DNA of 23,336 nt from Cellvibrionaceae bacterium (GTDB lineage: Bacteria > Pseudomonadota > Gammaproteobacteria > Pseudomonadales > Cellvibrionaceae). The notes under the pieces were generated by a model that was not told where the DNA came from, did no database searches, and was given only the letters and a program-made list of their open reading frames with translations. Within the stretch, counting starts at the first letter, position 1. The number at the start of each line of letters is the position of its first letter. Positions 16,092-23,006 of the stretch are shown one piece after another. Made by a program: the position numbers and the translations under genes. The stretch is from contig JAGKWU010000028.1 in assembly GCA_021151695.1 (NCBI GenBank), positions 1 through 23,336 on the forward strand. The letters are read 5' to 3'.

Positions 16092-17279
16092 TTAGATTGC
16101 GCCGAACAACACTTGGGTCAGCTCTTTGTCGGTCGAGAGCACCTTGGTGTTGGCCTGGTAGTTGCGCTGGCTTTCCATCAAACCCACCAATTGCTGGGTC
16201 AAGTCGACGTTGGAGTTTTCCAGTGCGCCGGTAGTCAGTTCACCGAAGGCACCCACCCCGGGGACGCCAATCAGTGCGGCACCAGAATCAGAGGTTTCGG
16301 TCCATGACGTACCGCTTTCATTTTTCAAACCGCCCGTGTTGACGAAAGTCGCCAGCGCCACCTGCCCCTGCAACAGGCGCTCGCCATTGCTGTAGTTGGC
16401 GTAAACTTTTCCGTCTTTTTCCACGGCTATGCCGATCTGCTCACCAGAGGTGTAGCCATTGGCACGGTTGGTGGTAACCACAAAGCTGGAGCCTGTCTGG
16501 CTGGATTTGGCGTAGTCCAGGGCGATATTGATGGGCGCTACGCCAGCGGGTGTAAAGCTGACGGTGACAGGCGCTGCGGGCGCAGTGAGCTGGCCGTTAA
16601 CGTTGAACGTTAGCGGTTGGGCCGCGCCGACAGAAGCGCCATCGGCATAGGCATAGGCATCCCAGCTATTGGCGCCGGTTTTGACAAAATACTGGGTCAA
16701 GGTGTGCTCTTTGCCTTGGGAGTCAAACACTTTGGTGGTGTAAGTGGAGTTAAACGTGTCTGCGTCCGCCGGGTTAAACGGCGCTACGGTTGGAGTGGGT
16801 TCGTTGGCATCCAGGTTCATCACGAAGCTCAGCGAATCTGTCGCTTTGGCTGGCAGGTTGGCGTTTTGCAGGGCCAGATCGCCCATGGTGCCCACCAGCA
16901 AATTGCCGTTGGCATCTACCGGATAACCCTGCAGGCGCTGACCGGTGGCGCTGGTGATGTTGTTGTTTTTGTCGGTGCCAAACACACCGGCGCGGGTGTA
17001 ACCCAAATCGCCAGTGCTCGCTTTGGTGACAAAGAAACCGCCGCCGGAAATGGCGAGGTCCAGATCGCGGCCAGTAGATACCAGTGAGCCGCCTTTGCTA
17101 ATGCTTTGGGTGCGACCCAACACTTCCACACCCATGGCCTGACTGTCGGCATAGATGCTGCCAAACTCGGTGCGCGAGGATTTAAAACCGGTGGTGCCTA
17201 CGTTGGCGATATTGTTGCTGATGGTGTCCAGTTGTTCGTTGACGGCGCTCAGGCCGGTCAGGGCAATGTTAAAGCTCAT
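16092..17279 (-). CDS. flgE: Flagellar hook protein FlgE
   Basis: This 395-residue hook subunit has N-terminal SFNIALTGLSAVNEQLDTIS followed by NNIANVGTTGFKSSRTEF. The core has TGRDLDLAISGGGFFV, and TTKVFDSQGKEHTLTQYFVK begins the FlgE D2-type domain. C-terminal ESQRNYQANTKVLSTDKELT is the conserved helix. It makes the universal joint and is exported by the flagellar secretion system. It follows flgD by 27 bases, with AAAGG about 9 bases before ATG 17279. Confidence 0.97.
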   Translation of the reverse strand: MSFNIALTGLSAVNEQLDTISNNIANVGTTGFKSSRTEFGSIYADSQAMGVEVLGRTQSISKGGSLVSTGRDLDLAISGGGFFVTKASTGDLGYTRAGVFGTDKNNNITSATGQRLQGYPVDANGNLLVGTMGDLALQNANLPAKATDSLSFVMNLDANEPTPTVAPFNPADADTFNSTYTTKVFDSQGKEHTLTQYFVKTGANSWDAYAYADGASVGAAQPLTFNVNGQLTAPAAPVTVSFTPAGVAPINIALDYAKSSQTGSSFVVTTNRANGYTSGEQIGIAVEKDGKVYANYSNGERLLQGQVALATFVNTGGLKNESGTSWTETSDSGAALIGVPGVGAFGELTTGALENSNVDLTQQLVGLMESQRNYQANTKVLSTDKELTQVLFGAI

Positions 17280-17306
17280 AGCGATTAGCCTTTGGTGAGG
17301 TGATTA

Positions 17307-17990
17307 TTAAAGGAGACCGGCAACGGGTGCTTGGCCAAACTCGGTGATTTTGTAAAACGGAACTGAACCGGCGCCCGCTACCTCCAGCACAGGGCCATCG
17401 GCGCTGACGCGCACATTGGTAACCCGGCCGGACAACTCGAGGCTGGGGTATTCGCCGCTATCGGTACTGGTGGCAACCTTGTAACTGCCGGGTGCCAGGC
17501 CGAGCGCAACTGGGTCGATACTGAAAGGGACCAACCCGGCGGGGTGGGCACCCAGTTGGATCTCTTTGGTCACGCCCTTGGCATCGGTCAGAGCAACCGT
17601 GGTAGTGCCGGCGGCGTAGCTGAGGTTGAGCTGGCCGTTGAGGGTATCTGTGCCTATTTCCAGCTTGTCGGCATTCACTTTGACTTCCTGCCCCACCAAA
17701 CTTGAGGCAGTGAGGGTTTGCAGGTTGTCCAGCAACACCAGGTTGCTTTTGCTCAGGCTGGTCATGTTCTCCATGCTTTTTACTTGCGACATAGCGGAGA
17801 ACTGGTTGAGAAACTCGGTACTATCCACCGGCTTGGTGGGGTCCTGGTTTTGGATCTGGGCCACCATCAGGCTGATGAAGTTATTCTCCATCTGGGTGGC
17901 GTCGCTGACGTTCACCGCCTTCTGATCAGTCACCTTATCGATGCTGTAATCCTGCAGGCTGCTGTTGGTGTTATTGGCAATACTGGTCAT
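17307..17990 (-). CDS. flgD: Flagellar hook-cap scaffold FlgD
   Basis: This 227-residue hook-capping protein is needed for FlgE polymerisation. The N-terminal signature FISLMVAQIQNQDPTKPVDS then TEFLNQFSAMSQVKSM is diagnostic. The C-terminal half is beta-rich (FlgD tudor/FnIII-like region). Its start overlaps the flgC stop by one base (TAATG at 17988-17992), so translation is likely coupled. Confidence 0.96.
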   Translation of the reverse strand: MTSIANNTNSSLQDYSIDKVTDQKAVNVSDATQMENNFISLMVAQIQNQDPTKPVDSTEFLNQFSAMSQVKSMENMTSLSKSNLVLLDNLQTLTASSLVGQEVKVNADKLEIGTDTLNGQLNLSYAAGTTTVALTDAKGVTKEIQLGAHPAGLVPFSIDPVALGLAPGSYKVATSTDSGEYPSLELSGRVTNVRVSADGPVLEVAGAGSVPFYKITEFGQAPVAGLL

Positions 17991-18418
17991 TACGACTCTC
18001 CTAACTTGAGCAGGCCCTGCTGCATGCCTTTAACGCGGTTGAGCACTTCCACGCTGGTCTCGTAACTGCGGGTGGCCGACATCATGTCGGTCATCTCCTC
18101 GATCTGGTTGATATCGCTATAAAACACATAGCCATCGCGATCGGCCAATGGATTATCCGGCTCGTAGCGACGCTGGGGTTCGCGCCCGGCGCTCACCACA
18201 TCCAGCACCTGCACATGGGCGCCGCCCATACCGGCGCTGCGCGTCATTTGGTCGTTGTCGTAGACGGCGGCAAACACGGGCTTGCGCGCCTGGTAGACAT
18301 CTTCGGGTCGGCTAGCGGCTGAGTCGGCGTTAGCCAGGTTACTGGCGATGGTGTTCAGGCGAACCGTCTGCGCGCCCATGGAGGAACCGGCAATTTTGTA
18401 GATGGAATCAAACGCCAT
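17990..18418 (-). CDS. flgC: Flagellar proximal rod protein FlgC
   Basis: This 142-residue rod subunit starts MAFDSIYKIAGSSMGAQT, with ASNLANADSAASRPEDVYQA and C-terminal MMSATRSYETSVEVLNRVKG, all typical of FlgC. It lies two bases after the flgB stop, an operon arrangement conserved in proteobacteria. Confidence 0.96.
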   Translation of the reverse strand: MAFDSIYKIAGSSMGAQTVRLNTIASNLANADSAASRPEDVYQARKPVFAAVYDNDQMTRSAGMGGAHVQVLDVVSAGREPQRRYEPDNPLADRDGYVFYSDINQIEEMTDMMSATRSYETSVEVLNRVKGMQQGLLKLGES

Positions 18419-18420
18419 GA

Positions 18421-18807
18421 TTAACGCCCTTCTATCGCTTGTTTGAGGCCGCGGAAATTCATGTCCAGAAAAGTCAGGCTGGTCTGGTAGTCCATGGCGT
18501 TTTTGGAGAAAGCGGTTTGCTCGGCACTCAGGTCAACTGTGTTGCCATCGAGCGAGGCCTGCATGGGCGTGCGGTACATCAACTGGGGAACGCCCTCACT
18601 CTTGCCGCCATCGGCGCTGGCAAATACATCGCCCACATTGAAATCGGCATTGCTGCGCTGCATCTCGCCGGCAAAATCTATGTCGCGCGCCTGAAAGTTG
18701 GGCGTGTCTTCGTTGGCCAGGTTGGCGGCGAGAATTTCGCTGCGCTGCAAACGCAGGTCGAGCGCGCGTTGGTGCACGCCTATCGCCTCATCTACTCGTA
18801 TACTCAT
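18421..18807 (-). CDS. flgB: Flagellar proximal rod protein FlgB
   Basis: This 128-residue first rod subunit has LRLQRSEILAANLANEDTPN followed by FQARDIDF, and a C-terminal NAMDYQTSLTFLDMNFRGLK. It is the first gene of the minus-strand operon. GAGGT lies 7 bases before ATG 18807. A candidate sigma-54 promoter 40-55 bases upstream (18847-18862) would make an RNA starting near 18835. Confidence 0.96.
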   Translation of the reverse strand: MSIRVDEAIGVHQRALDLRLQRSEILAANLANEDTPNFQARDIDFAGEMQRSNADFNVGDVFASADGGKSEGVPQLMYRTPMQASLDGNTVDLSAEQTAFSKNAMDYQTSLTFLDMNFRGLKQAIEGR

Positions 18808-18833
18808 AGAGCTACCTCAAAAAATACTGGAGA

Positions 18834-18849
18834 TGGCACAGCTTTAGCA
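18834..18849 (+). promoter_or_regulatory. Sigma-54-like box facing the flgA remnant (copy A)
   Basis: TGGCACAGCTTTAGCA matches the TGGCAC-N5-TTGCA consensus except at one -12 base. It is identical to the box before intact flgA (21940-21955). In the ancestral arrangement it would have driven flgA away from flgB; now it drives only the truncated remnant. Confidence 0.5.
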
Positions 18850-18862
18850 GGAACCAAGCCAA
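18847..18862 (-). promoter_or_regulatory. Candidate sigma-54 promoter for the flgB operon
   Basis: Read on the minus strand: TTGGC-N8-TGC, with GG and GC elements at the canonical 12-base register. The -24 box is good and the -12 box partial. The predicted start near 18835 leaves a 28-base leader with a proper ribosome site before flgB. Sigma-54 control of flgB operons is established in Pseudomonas and Vibrio. It overlaps the oppositely directed element at 18834-18849. Confidence 0.45.
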
Positions 18863-18870
18863 TCCCAAAA

Positions 18871-18998
18871 ATGAGGCTTATCAAATTGATTTTATTGCGT
18901 TTTTTAAAAATATCAGGAAGCGAAATTTTTCATTTTTTTCCGCATTGGACGAAAAGGGGGAAAGAGAGGAGGAAGTGATTTTTCCGCTTCGTTTAGCT
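18871..18998 (+). pseudogene. flgA: 5' remnant of flgA
   Basis: A frame from ATG 18871 encodes a stretch aligned with the intact FlgA leader: FFPHWTKRGK here against FFPHRTKKGK there. It then hits TGA at 18976-18978. Shifting one base restores similarity through the signal-peptide start (SASFSF against SAPFPF) before homology ends near 19000. There is no mature FlgA domain. I read it as the original flgA 5' end, cut off by the insertion of the three-gene cargo and decaying. Confidence 0.55.
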
Positions 18999-19203
18999 TT
19001 CTGTTATGGGTAAGAGGGACAGAGGAGCGCAAAATCAGGCGACAAGCTAAAGTGTTCATCCTAGTATTCAACTAATCAAATAACAAATCCCGCACCAAGC
19101 GAAAAATCGTAATTTGTTAACCGATATATAAAGCTAAAAAAGCATGAAGGCTACGGTGGGCCTATACGTCTCCGACGATACATTAGAGAAAGCGAAGTGC
19201 GAA
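18999..19203. other. Left end of the inserted segment, no gene seen
   Basis: AT-rich sequence between the flgA remnant and the stop of the membrane-protein gene. I see no terminal inverted repeat, tRNA or strong terminator. A 36-codon plus-strand frame (19144-19254) runs into the antisense end of the next gene and has no visible family. Confidence 0.4.
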
Positions 19204-19965
19204 CTAACTCTCTTGCAGGTGCACAGTCTCGTTTACAAGAGCTGTGACATTTGAGATCAGTCTTTTAAGAGGGCTATCGGCACTATCCTCATACTTGCTA
19301 AGAATAGCCCGAACAGTAACAAGGTTATCTGAGGTAAACAAATCCCGCTCAAGCAACTTTGTAATAGCTATGAGAATTCTATATTTGACATGCAGACGTG
19401 TTGCTCTATTTGCTACTTTGAGAAGCCGTTCTGCATCTTTATTATCTGCAGATAAAATGATTGATTCTGCCAGAGCAATCAATAGCCCCTCGTGTGGCTC
19501 GTTAACTAGCTGATCTTTACTTATATTATTCGACAAAATATAGAAAGCCATTTCCCCAGCGGCTGCATTCTTAGCTCTTGTTCTCTCTGAGTAATCTTGA
19601 ATATTGATCTGCATGTAAGCGTCGGCCATTTCTCTTAACCGGGAATAGATACCGTCCTCCCTCCCACGCTCGATTAATTGAGTATTTGATTTAGCCGGCT
19701 GTTTGAGTTGCTGAAGTGCAAGTGACTTAACTTGATCTTGTTCAGCCTGCATTGATACTAACCGTGCCTCTTGCGCTTCAACAACAGCTTTTATCTCCAA
19801 CCCTTCTTTTGTAATTAAAATCGCACTATTCCTATCTTCGATTCTTTTCGCAATGGCTACGAACACACCACGTAACTCCTTGCGAGTCATTACAACAATA
19901 CCAACGGCCGTAACAGGCCATGCAATATGCCCTATTGTATTTACAACCCCTTCAAGGTAGTCCAT
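19204..19965 (-). CDS. Hypothetical single-pass membrane protein with coiled-coil region
   Basis: This 253-residue protein starts at ATG 19965, chosen over 20010 because AGAGG lies just before it and a membrane segment follows at once (about residues 5-28, HIAWPVTAVGIVVM). The chain then has a basic charged helix and a Glu/Gln-rich predicted coiled coil (about 50-95). A helical cytoplasmic part follows, with repeated short helix patterns (about 100-245) reminiscent of HEAT/TPR-like solenoids. I recognise no family or catalytic motif. It is the last gene of the minus-strand cargo, 126 bases after the AbiGi-like gene. A membrane-anchored effector or sensor of a defence unit is a guess. Confidence 0.6.
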   Translation of the reverse strand: MDYLEGVVNTIGHIAWPVTAVGIVVMTRKELRGVFVAIAKRIEDRNSAILITKEGLEIKAVVEAQEARLVSMQAEQDQVKSLALQQLKQPAKSNTQLIERGREDGIYSRLREMADAYMQINIQDYSERTRAKNAAAGEMAFYILSNNISKDQLVNEPHEGLLIALAESIILSADNKDAERLLKVANRATRLHVKYRILIAITKLLERDLFTSDNLVTVRAILSKYEDSADSPLKRLISNVTALVNETVHLQES

Positions 19966-20091
19966 AAAAAGCCTCTTTAAATGGCTAATACGTGGGTCAT
20001 TGCACAACATTTAATAATGTATTGACCACACCGCTGGATAAAAATCATTAAATATCACCAAGGGCTTAAATCCAAAAAAATAATAGAAAAT

Positions 20092-20859
20092 TCAAATAAC
20101 TCTTGATCGTATAGATAAACCATTTTCACGAAGAATCTCATCTACCCTATAAGCTTCCAACTGAGTCCCACATACAACAACATCTTCAATATAACGATGA
20201 ATTGGCACACCTTTATATTCTGGCAAGATATAATACGTCTCATCAAAATCAGATTTCACTCTGCGATGCCCAGAGATTAACCCACCAATCAATCTCCACT
20301 CACGCTGTCTATAGTATCGCAATGACTCTACATCTTGTTGGCGAGAGTAATCTGTAAAATAGAGGAGATTGCCAAGAAATCTAACCGCGCCTTCCAACTC
20401 TTCAATATCTGATACATTCCTATAGACTTCCAATTTGTATTTTTCTGGAAGATTCCGAATCGCCATAAATACTTCGCGCAATTCCGCAAGTCGATAAACC
20501 AATGAAACACCGTGTTTATCTTCTTCGTCGTTAACCTCACCACCGACCGGTGATGGCAGATAAAAAACGGGAAAACCACCAAGATTTCGGATAAATTCTG
20601 TTTTAAAACCAATTCCGATTGGACCAAATACATCACAATGATTACGAAGATCATCGTGATCATTTAACGACGTCAAACAAAATCTATATTGCATAACATG
20701 AATATTCCTTACACCACCACAAGGGTCTCCCCATCGAATTGAAGGCTCTTCTCTAGACAACAATAATCCATCTCGCACTATTCCCCTAAAAACATATAGC
20801 GCTCGGTCAAATTCATTTCGTCGGGATCGACAAAAGCAATGATATAGAAGATGTTTCAT
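20092..20859 (-). CDS. AbiGi-like abortive-infection family protein
   Basis: This 255-residue soluble protein resembles AbiGi-type abortive-infection proteins. It opens with a short hydrophobic strand (LLYHCF) and a helix leading to IVRDGLLLS (27-35), then FCLTSLNDHDDLRNHCDVFG (60-79) joined to PIGIGFKTEFIRNLGGFPVFYLP (80-102, two parts). This 'GxxxPIGIGF...LGGxPVFY' layout is what I associate with the AbiGi family. The C-terminal half has WRLIGGLISGHRR and a YILPEYKG segment. Its ATG overlaps the stop of the secreted-protein gene by four bases (20856-20859), so they form one unit. Family assignment is from memory of motif layout, moderate confidence. It lies inside the flgB-flgA insertion. 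Confidence 0.5.
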   Translation of the reverse strand: MKHLLYHCFCRSRRNEFDRALYVFRGIVRDGLLLSREEPSIRWGDPCGGVRNIHVMQYRFCLTSLNDHDDLRNHCDVFGPIGIGFKTEFIRNLGGFPVFYLPSPVGGEVNDEEDKHGVSLVYRLAELREVFMAIRNLPEKYKLEVYRNVSDIEELEGAVRFLGNLLYFTDYSRQQDVESLRYYRQREWRLIGGLISGHRRVKSDFDETYYILPEYKGVPIHRYIEDVVVCGTQLEAYRVDEILRENGLSIRSRVI

Positions 20860-21794
20860 TGTTTTAGAACTATTCTGGGGGTCTCGCCAGCCAACACTTT
20901 AAGATACTGGGACTCCGTAACGATCTTCTCCCATCCAACGGAATTATTGGCCTTAATGAATCTCAAAAAAGCAGAGACCCTTATAAACTCTTCTGAGTCC
21001 ACTAATAATTTGTGATTGACGTTATTTACCAAACCATAAAACTTATCAGTCACTCCAATAACCTCAACTTCTCCATTTTCATCTTTTGACAATAAAGCAA
21101 GATCAATAGCGCCTCTTAAATAGATGTCATTACTAGCACAATTCACTGCAAACGAGGCCGATGAATTCCCATCTGTCCAGGTCCAATTACTAACCAAATT
21201 AAACACACCCAGCATCCCCATTAGATCTTCCAACTCCTTGACTTGATCAGTGTCAGCAGATTTCGATGCATAATACCCAACGTCAGTTAAGAGAAGGTCA
21301 AGGGAAAGCAGGGTTTCTCCAACCTTAGTATTTGCAAGTGCTGGACTAATTTCGTTAAAAAAGACATCTTCAGCTTTGAAATTATGTTCATAAAGAGAGG
21401 TGACCTCTGATTCCGTAGAATCACCTAACAAATTAACGTTACGATATACCACGCTAGTTTCACTTTTTACCAAATCTATAGCAGTTTTCAACATCCACTC
21501 CTTGGTAAAAAGGATAGCCGGACACTCCTTTCCCTGGTTCACAGAAATATAACCATGCCCCCCAATAGAACCTATTGAAACTGCTGAGAATTTACAAATA
21601 TCGCTTTTATCTGCATCGCAGGTCGAAACGCTTCGAAATATGACGCCCCCACCAGCTGCTCGAATACTCCCAGTAATTACCTCAGCTGGCGCCTGAATCA
21701 CACCTGAGTCAAATGCAACTGTCCTAAAGCCTGCCAGCGCAGTGACCGAAACATACATCAAAATCATAAAGACAATAAATTTACTCTTAATCAT
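20856..21794 (-). CDS. Hypothetical secreted protein
   Basis: This 312-residue protein has a Sec signal peptide (basic start MIKSK, hydrophobic core, likely cleavage after residue 21, VTALA). The exported part has several cysteines (for example CDADKSDIC and KECP, about 59-90, and CASN in the second half) that could form disulphides. A Gly-rich AAGGG/GSIGGHGYIS segment and a mixed alpha/beta remainder follow. No family is recognised. It is the first gene of the cargo operon, with AGGGAG 6 bases before ATG 21794. It is coupled to the AbiGi-like gene by a four-base overlap, which is unusual for a secreted plus cytoplasmic pair and suggests a joint function. Confidence 0.65.
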   Translation of the reverse strand: MIKSKFIVFMILMYVSVTALAGFRTVAFDSGVIQAPAEVITGSIRAAGGGVIFRSVSTCDADKSDICKFSAVSIGSIGGHGYISVNQGKECPAILFTKEWMLKTAIDLVKSETSVVYRNVNLLGDSTESEVTSLYEHNFKAEDVFFNEISPALANTKVGETLLSLDLLLTDVGYYASKSADTDQVKELEDLMGMLGVFNLVSNWTWTDGNSSASFAVNCASNDIYLRGAIDLALLSKDENGEVEVIGVTDKFYGLVNNVNHKLLVDSEEFIRVSAFLRFIKANNSVGWEKIVTESQYLKVLAGETPRIVLKQ

Positions 21795-21877
21795 TTCATT
21801 CTCCCTAGATACGATGACTACCTCTTATGAGCCCCTACACTCTTCATATATTTATTCCGATATATATTTCAAAACAT

Positions 21878-21892
21878 CCCCCATTTGGGGGG
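21878..21892. repeat. Short GC hairpin near the right end of the insertion
   Basis: CCCCC (21878-21882) faces GGGGGG (21887-21892) across ATTT in AT-rich DNA. It lies about 48 bases left of the duplicated sigma-54 box and upstream of the minus-strand cargo operon. Its role is unknown; it may mark the insertion edge or act as a regulatory hairpin. Confidence 0.35.
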
Positions 21893-21939
21893 CACTGTAA
21901 TTTATTTGATGAGGCCACTATGGCTGCTAGCGTTAGATT

Positions 21940-21955
21940 TGGCACAGCTTTAGCA
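21940..21955 (+). promoter_or_regulatory. Candidate sigma-54 promoter of flgA (copy B)
   Basis: TGGCACAGCTTTAGCA: full TGGCAC -24 box, GC at the right 12-base register, one mismatch in the -12 box. The predicted RNA start near 21966 gives a leader of about 40 bases to ATG 22005. It is the first base stretch shared with copy A, so the duplication begins exactly at the promoter. Confidence 0.55.
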
Positions 21956-22105
21956 AAGCCCACTATTTACAAACTGGCTGATCAACTTGATTTCATTGAC
22001 CTTTATGAAAACCTCCTACATTTCAATTTCCCGCTTTTTTCCGCATAGGACGAAAAAGGGGAAAACAGGCGGAAGACGTATTTCCGCCCCCTTCCCTTTC
22101 TTTAT
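21940..22105 (+). repeat. Diverged duplication of the flgA 5' region, copy B
   Basis: Partner of 18834-18998. The region left of the box is unlike the flgB leader, so copy B carries only the flgA half of the ancestral divergent control region. A hairpin GGCGGAA/TTCCGCC (22069-22089) is well paired here and decayed in copy A. Confidence 0.7.
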
Positions 22106-22802
22106 TTGTGCCGCGCTGCTCGCAAGTTTTGCAGCGGCGCCCGCCAATGCGGGCAATCAACAGGTTGATGAGCAGGTGAATCAGGCTATTCAGCGTTATC
22201 TACAACAGTGGCTAGCCAAAGAGGCCACCAGTCGCCAATGGCTGGAGATGCATTTCAGTCATAGCGACACGCCGCTTTCGAGCAGCGCCCAACTGGCGCC
22301 CTGCGGCCAAGCGCTGCAAGTTAGCGGTGGCAATAACGCCAATCTGGCTCATCAGCGCCTGACGCTGACATGCGCGGCGCCGACATGGACGTTGGTGGTG
22401 AATGTGGAAGTACAGGTATTGCTGCCGGTGCTGTTTAGCACCCAGGTAATAGAGCGCGGCGACAGTATCACTGCCGCTATGCTCAAACATCAGGAGGTGG
22501 ATGTCGCCAAGGCAATGCGCAGTTTTTACCAGCGCGAGGAACAATTGATCGGCATGGGCGCCAAGCGCCGCATTAGAGAGAACCAGCAGTTAAGCCAGGA
22601 ATTAATTAGCTTGCCCGTGCTGATTCATCGCGGCGACAAGGTTAAAGTCGTTGCCGGGCGCGATGGCATAGCGGCAAGTGTCTCTGGAGAGGCGCAGGAG
22701 AACGGCGCCGAGGGAGAATTGATTCGCGTTAAAAATATTTCCAGCGGAAAAAATATCTCGGCAAAAGTGCTGGAAGCTGGCTTGGTGACTAGCAGCTACT
22801 GA
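22005..22802 (+). CDS. flgA: Flagellar P-ring chaperone FlgA
   Basis: This periplasmic chaperone for FlgI/P-ring assembly is 265 residues from ATG 22005 (a TTG at 21987 is the other in-frame option; neither has a good ribosome site). An unusually long basic leader of about 25 residues precedes the hydrophobic signal core (ICAALLASFAAAPANA), cleaved near NAG. The mature N-domain is followed by the SAF/ChapFlgA C-domain: VIERGDSITAAMLKHQEVDV, LIGMGAKRRIRENQQL, VLIHRGDKVKVVAGRDG and ISAKVLEAGLV. It is the intact copy created when the locus was duplicated. flgM and flgN do not follow; a terminator and a flagellin gene do. Confidence 0.9.
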   Translation: MKTSYISISRFFPHRTKKGKTGGRRISAPFPFFICAALLASFAAAPANAGNQQVDEQVNQAIQRYLQQWLAKEATSRQWLEMHFSHSDTPLSSSAQLAPCGQALQVSGGNNANLAHQRLTLTCAAPTWTLVVNVEVQVLLPVLFSTQVIERGDSITAAMLKHQEVDVAKAMRSFYQREEQLIGMGAKRRIRENQQLSQELISLPVLIHRGDKVKVVAGRDGIAASVSGEAQENGAEGELIRVKNISSGKNISAKVLEAGLVTSSY

Positions 22803-22828
22803 TTACTTTCCAACATTATTTTTTTCTC

Positions 22829-22853
22829 AAAACCCGCGCCCACTGCGGGTTTT
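22829..22853 (+). terminator. Rho-independent terminator after flgA
   Basis: AAAACCCGC (22829-22837) pairs with GCGGGTTTT (22845-22853) around a 7-base loop, 27 bases after the flgA stop. It separates flgA from the flagellin gene. Confidence 0.8.
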
Positions 22854-23006
22854 GTCATTTTTTAACAAGGATTTTTAAAAAAATACCCAGCGCCATTTAA
22901 GTCTCCATAGCAGCCGGTCGCCTTTAGTTTTCAGCAGGCAACAACACACCGCCAGCTTTAAAGATTCAGGTCCTTACAACCGGCTCACTATTACAGGAAC
23001 TTCATC

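Larger units (their letters stand above)
18834..18998 (+). repeat. Diverged duplication of the flgA 5' region, copy A
   Basis: Collinear with about 21940-22105: identical 16-mer at the left end, a similar stretch with TTGATTT-ATTG in the middle, and shared TTTTTTCCGCAT plus GGACGAAAA/GGGGAAA near 18934-18962. The spacing from box to TTTTTTCCGCAT is 111 bases here and 106 in the other copy. Similarity fades near 19000. Confidence 0.7.

Noticed and set aside
19144..19254. Small 36-codon plus-strand frame at the left end of the insertion
   Set aside because: It has no ribosome site, no recognised family, and half of it is antisense to the membrane-protein gene. It could be a gene remnant but cannot be supported.
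18991..21940. Transposon or integrase-driven island ends, tRNA target, CRISPR array
   Set aside because: No transposase, integrase, terminal inverted repeats, tRNA or regularly spaced repeats were seen.
21920..22048. 42-residue frame with a GATGAGG-like ribosome site before flgA
   Set aside because: It runs through the promoter and leader in another frame, and copy A has no equivalent frame, so it is probably chance.
22958..22990. Possible sigma-28 promoter for flagellin (TAAAG ... CCGG)
   Set aside because: The -10 box is poor and the implied transcript would begin almost at the ribosome site.
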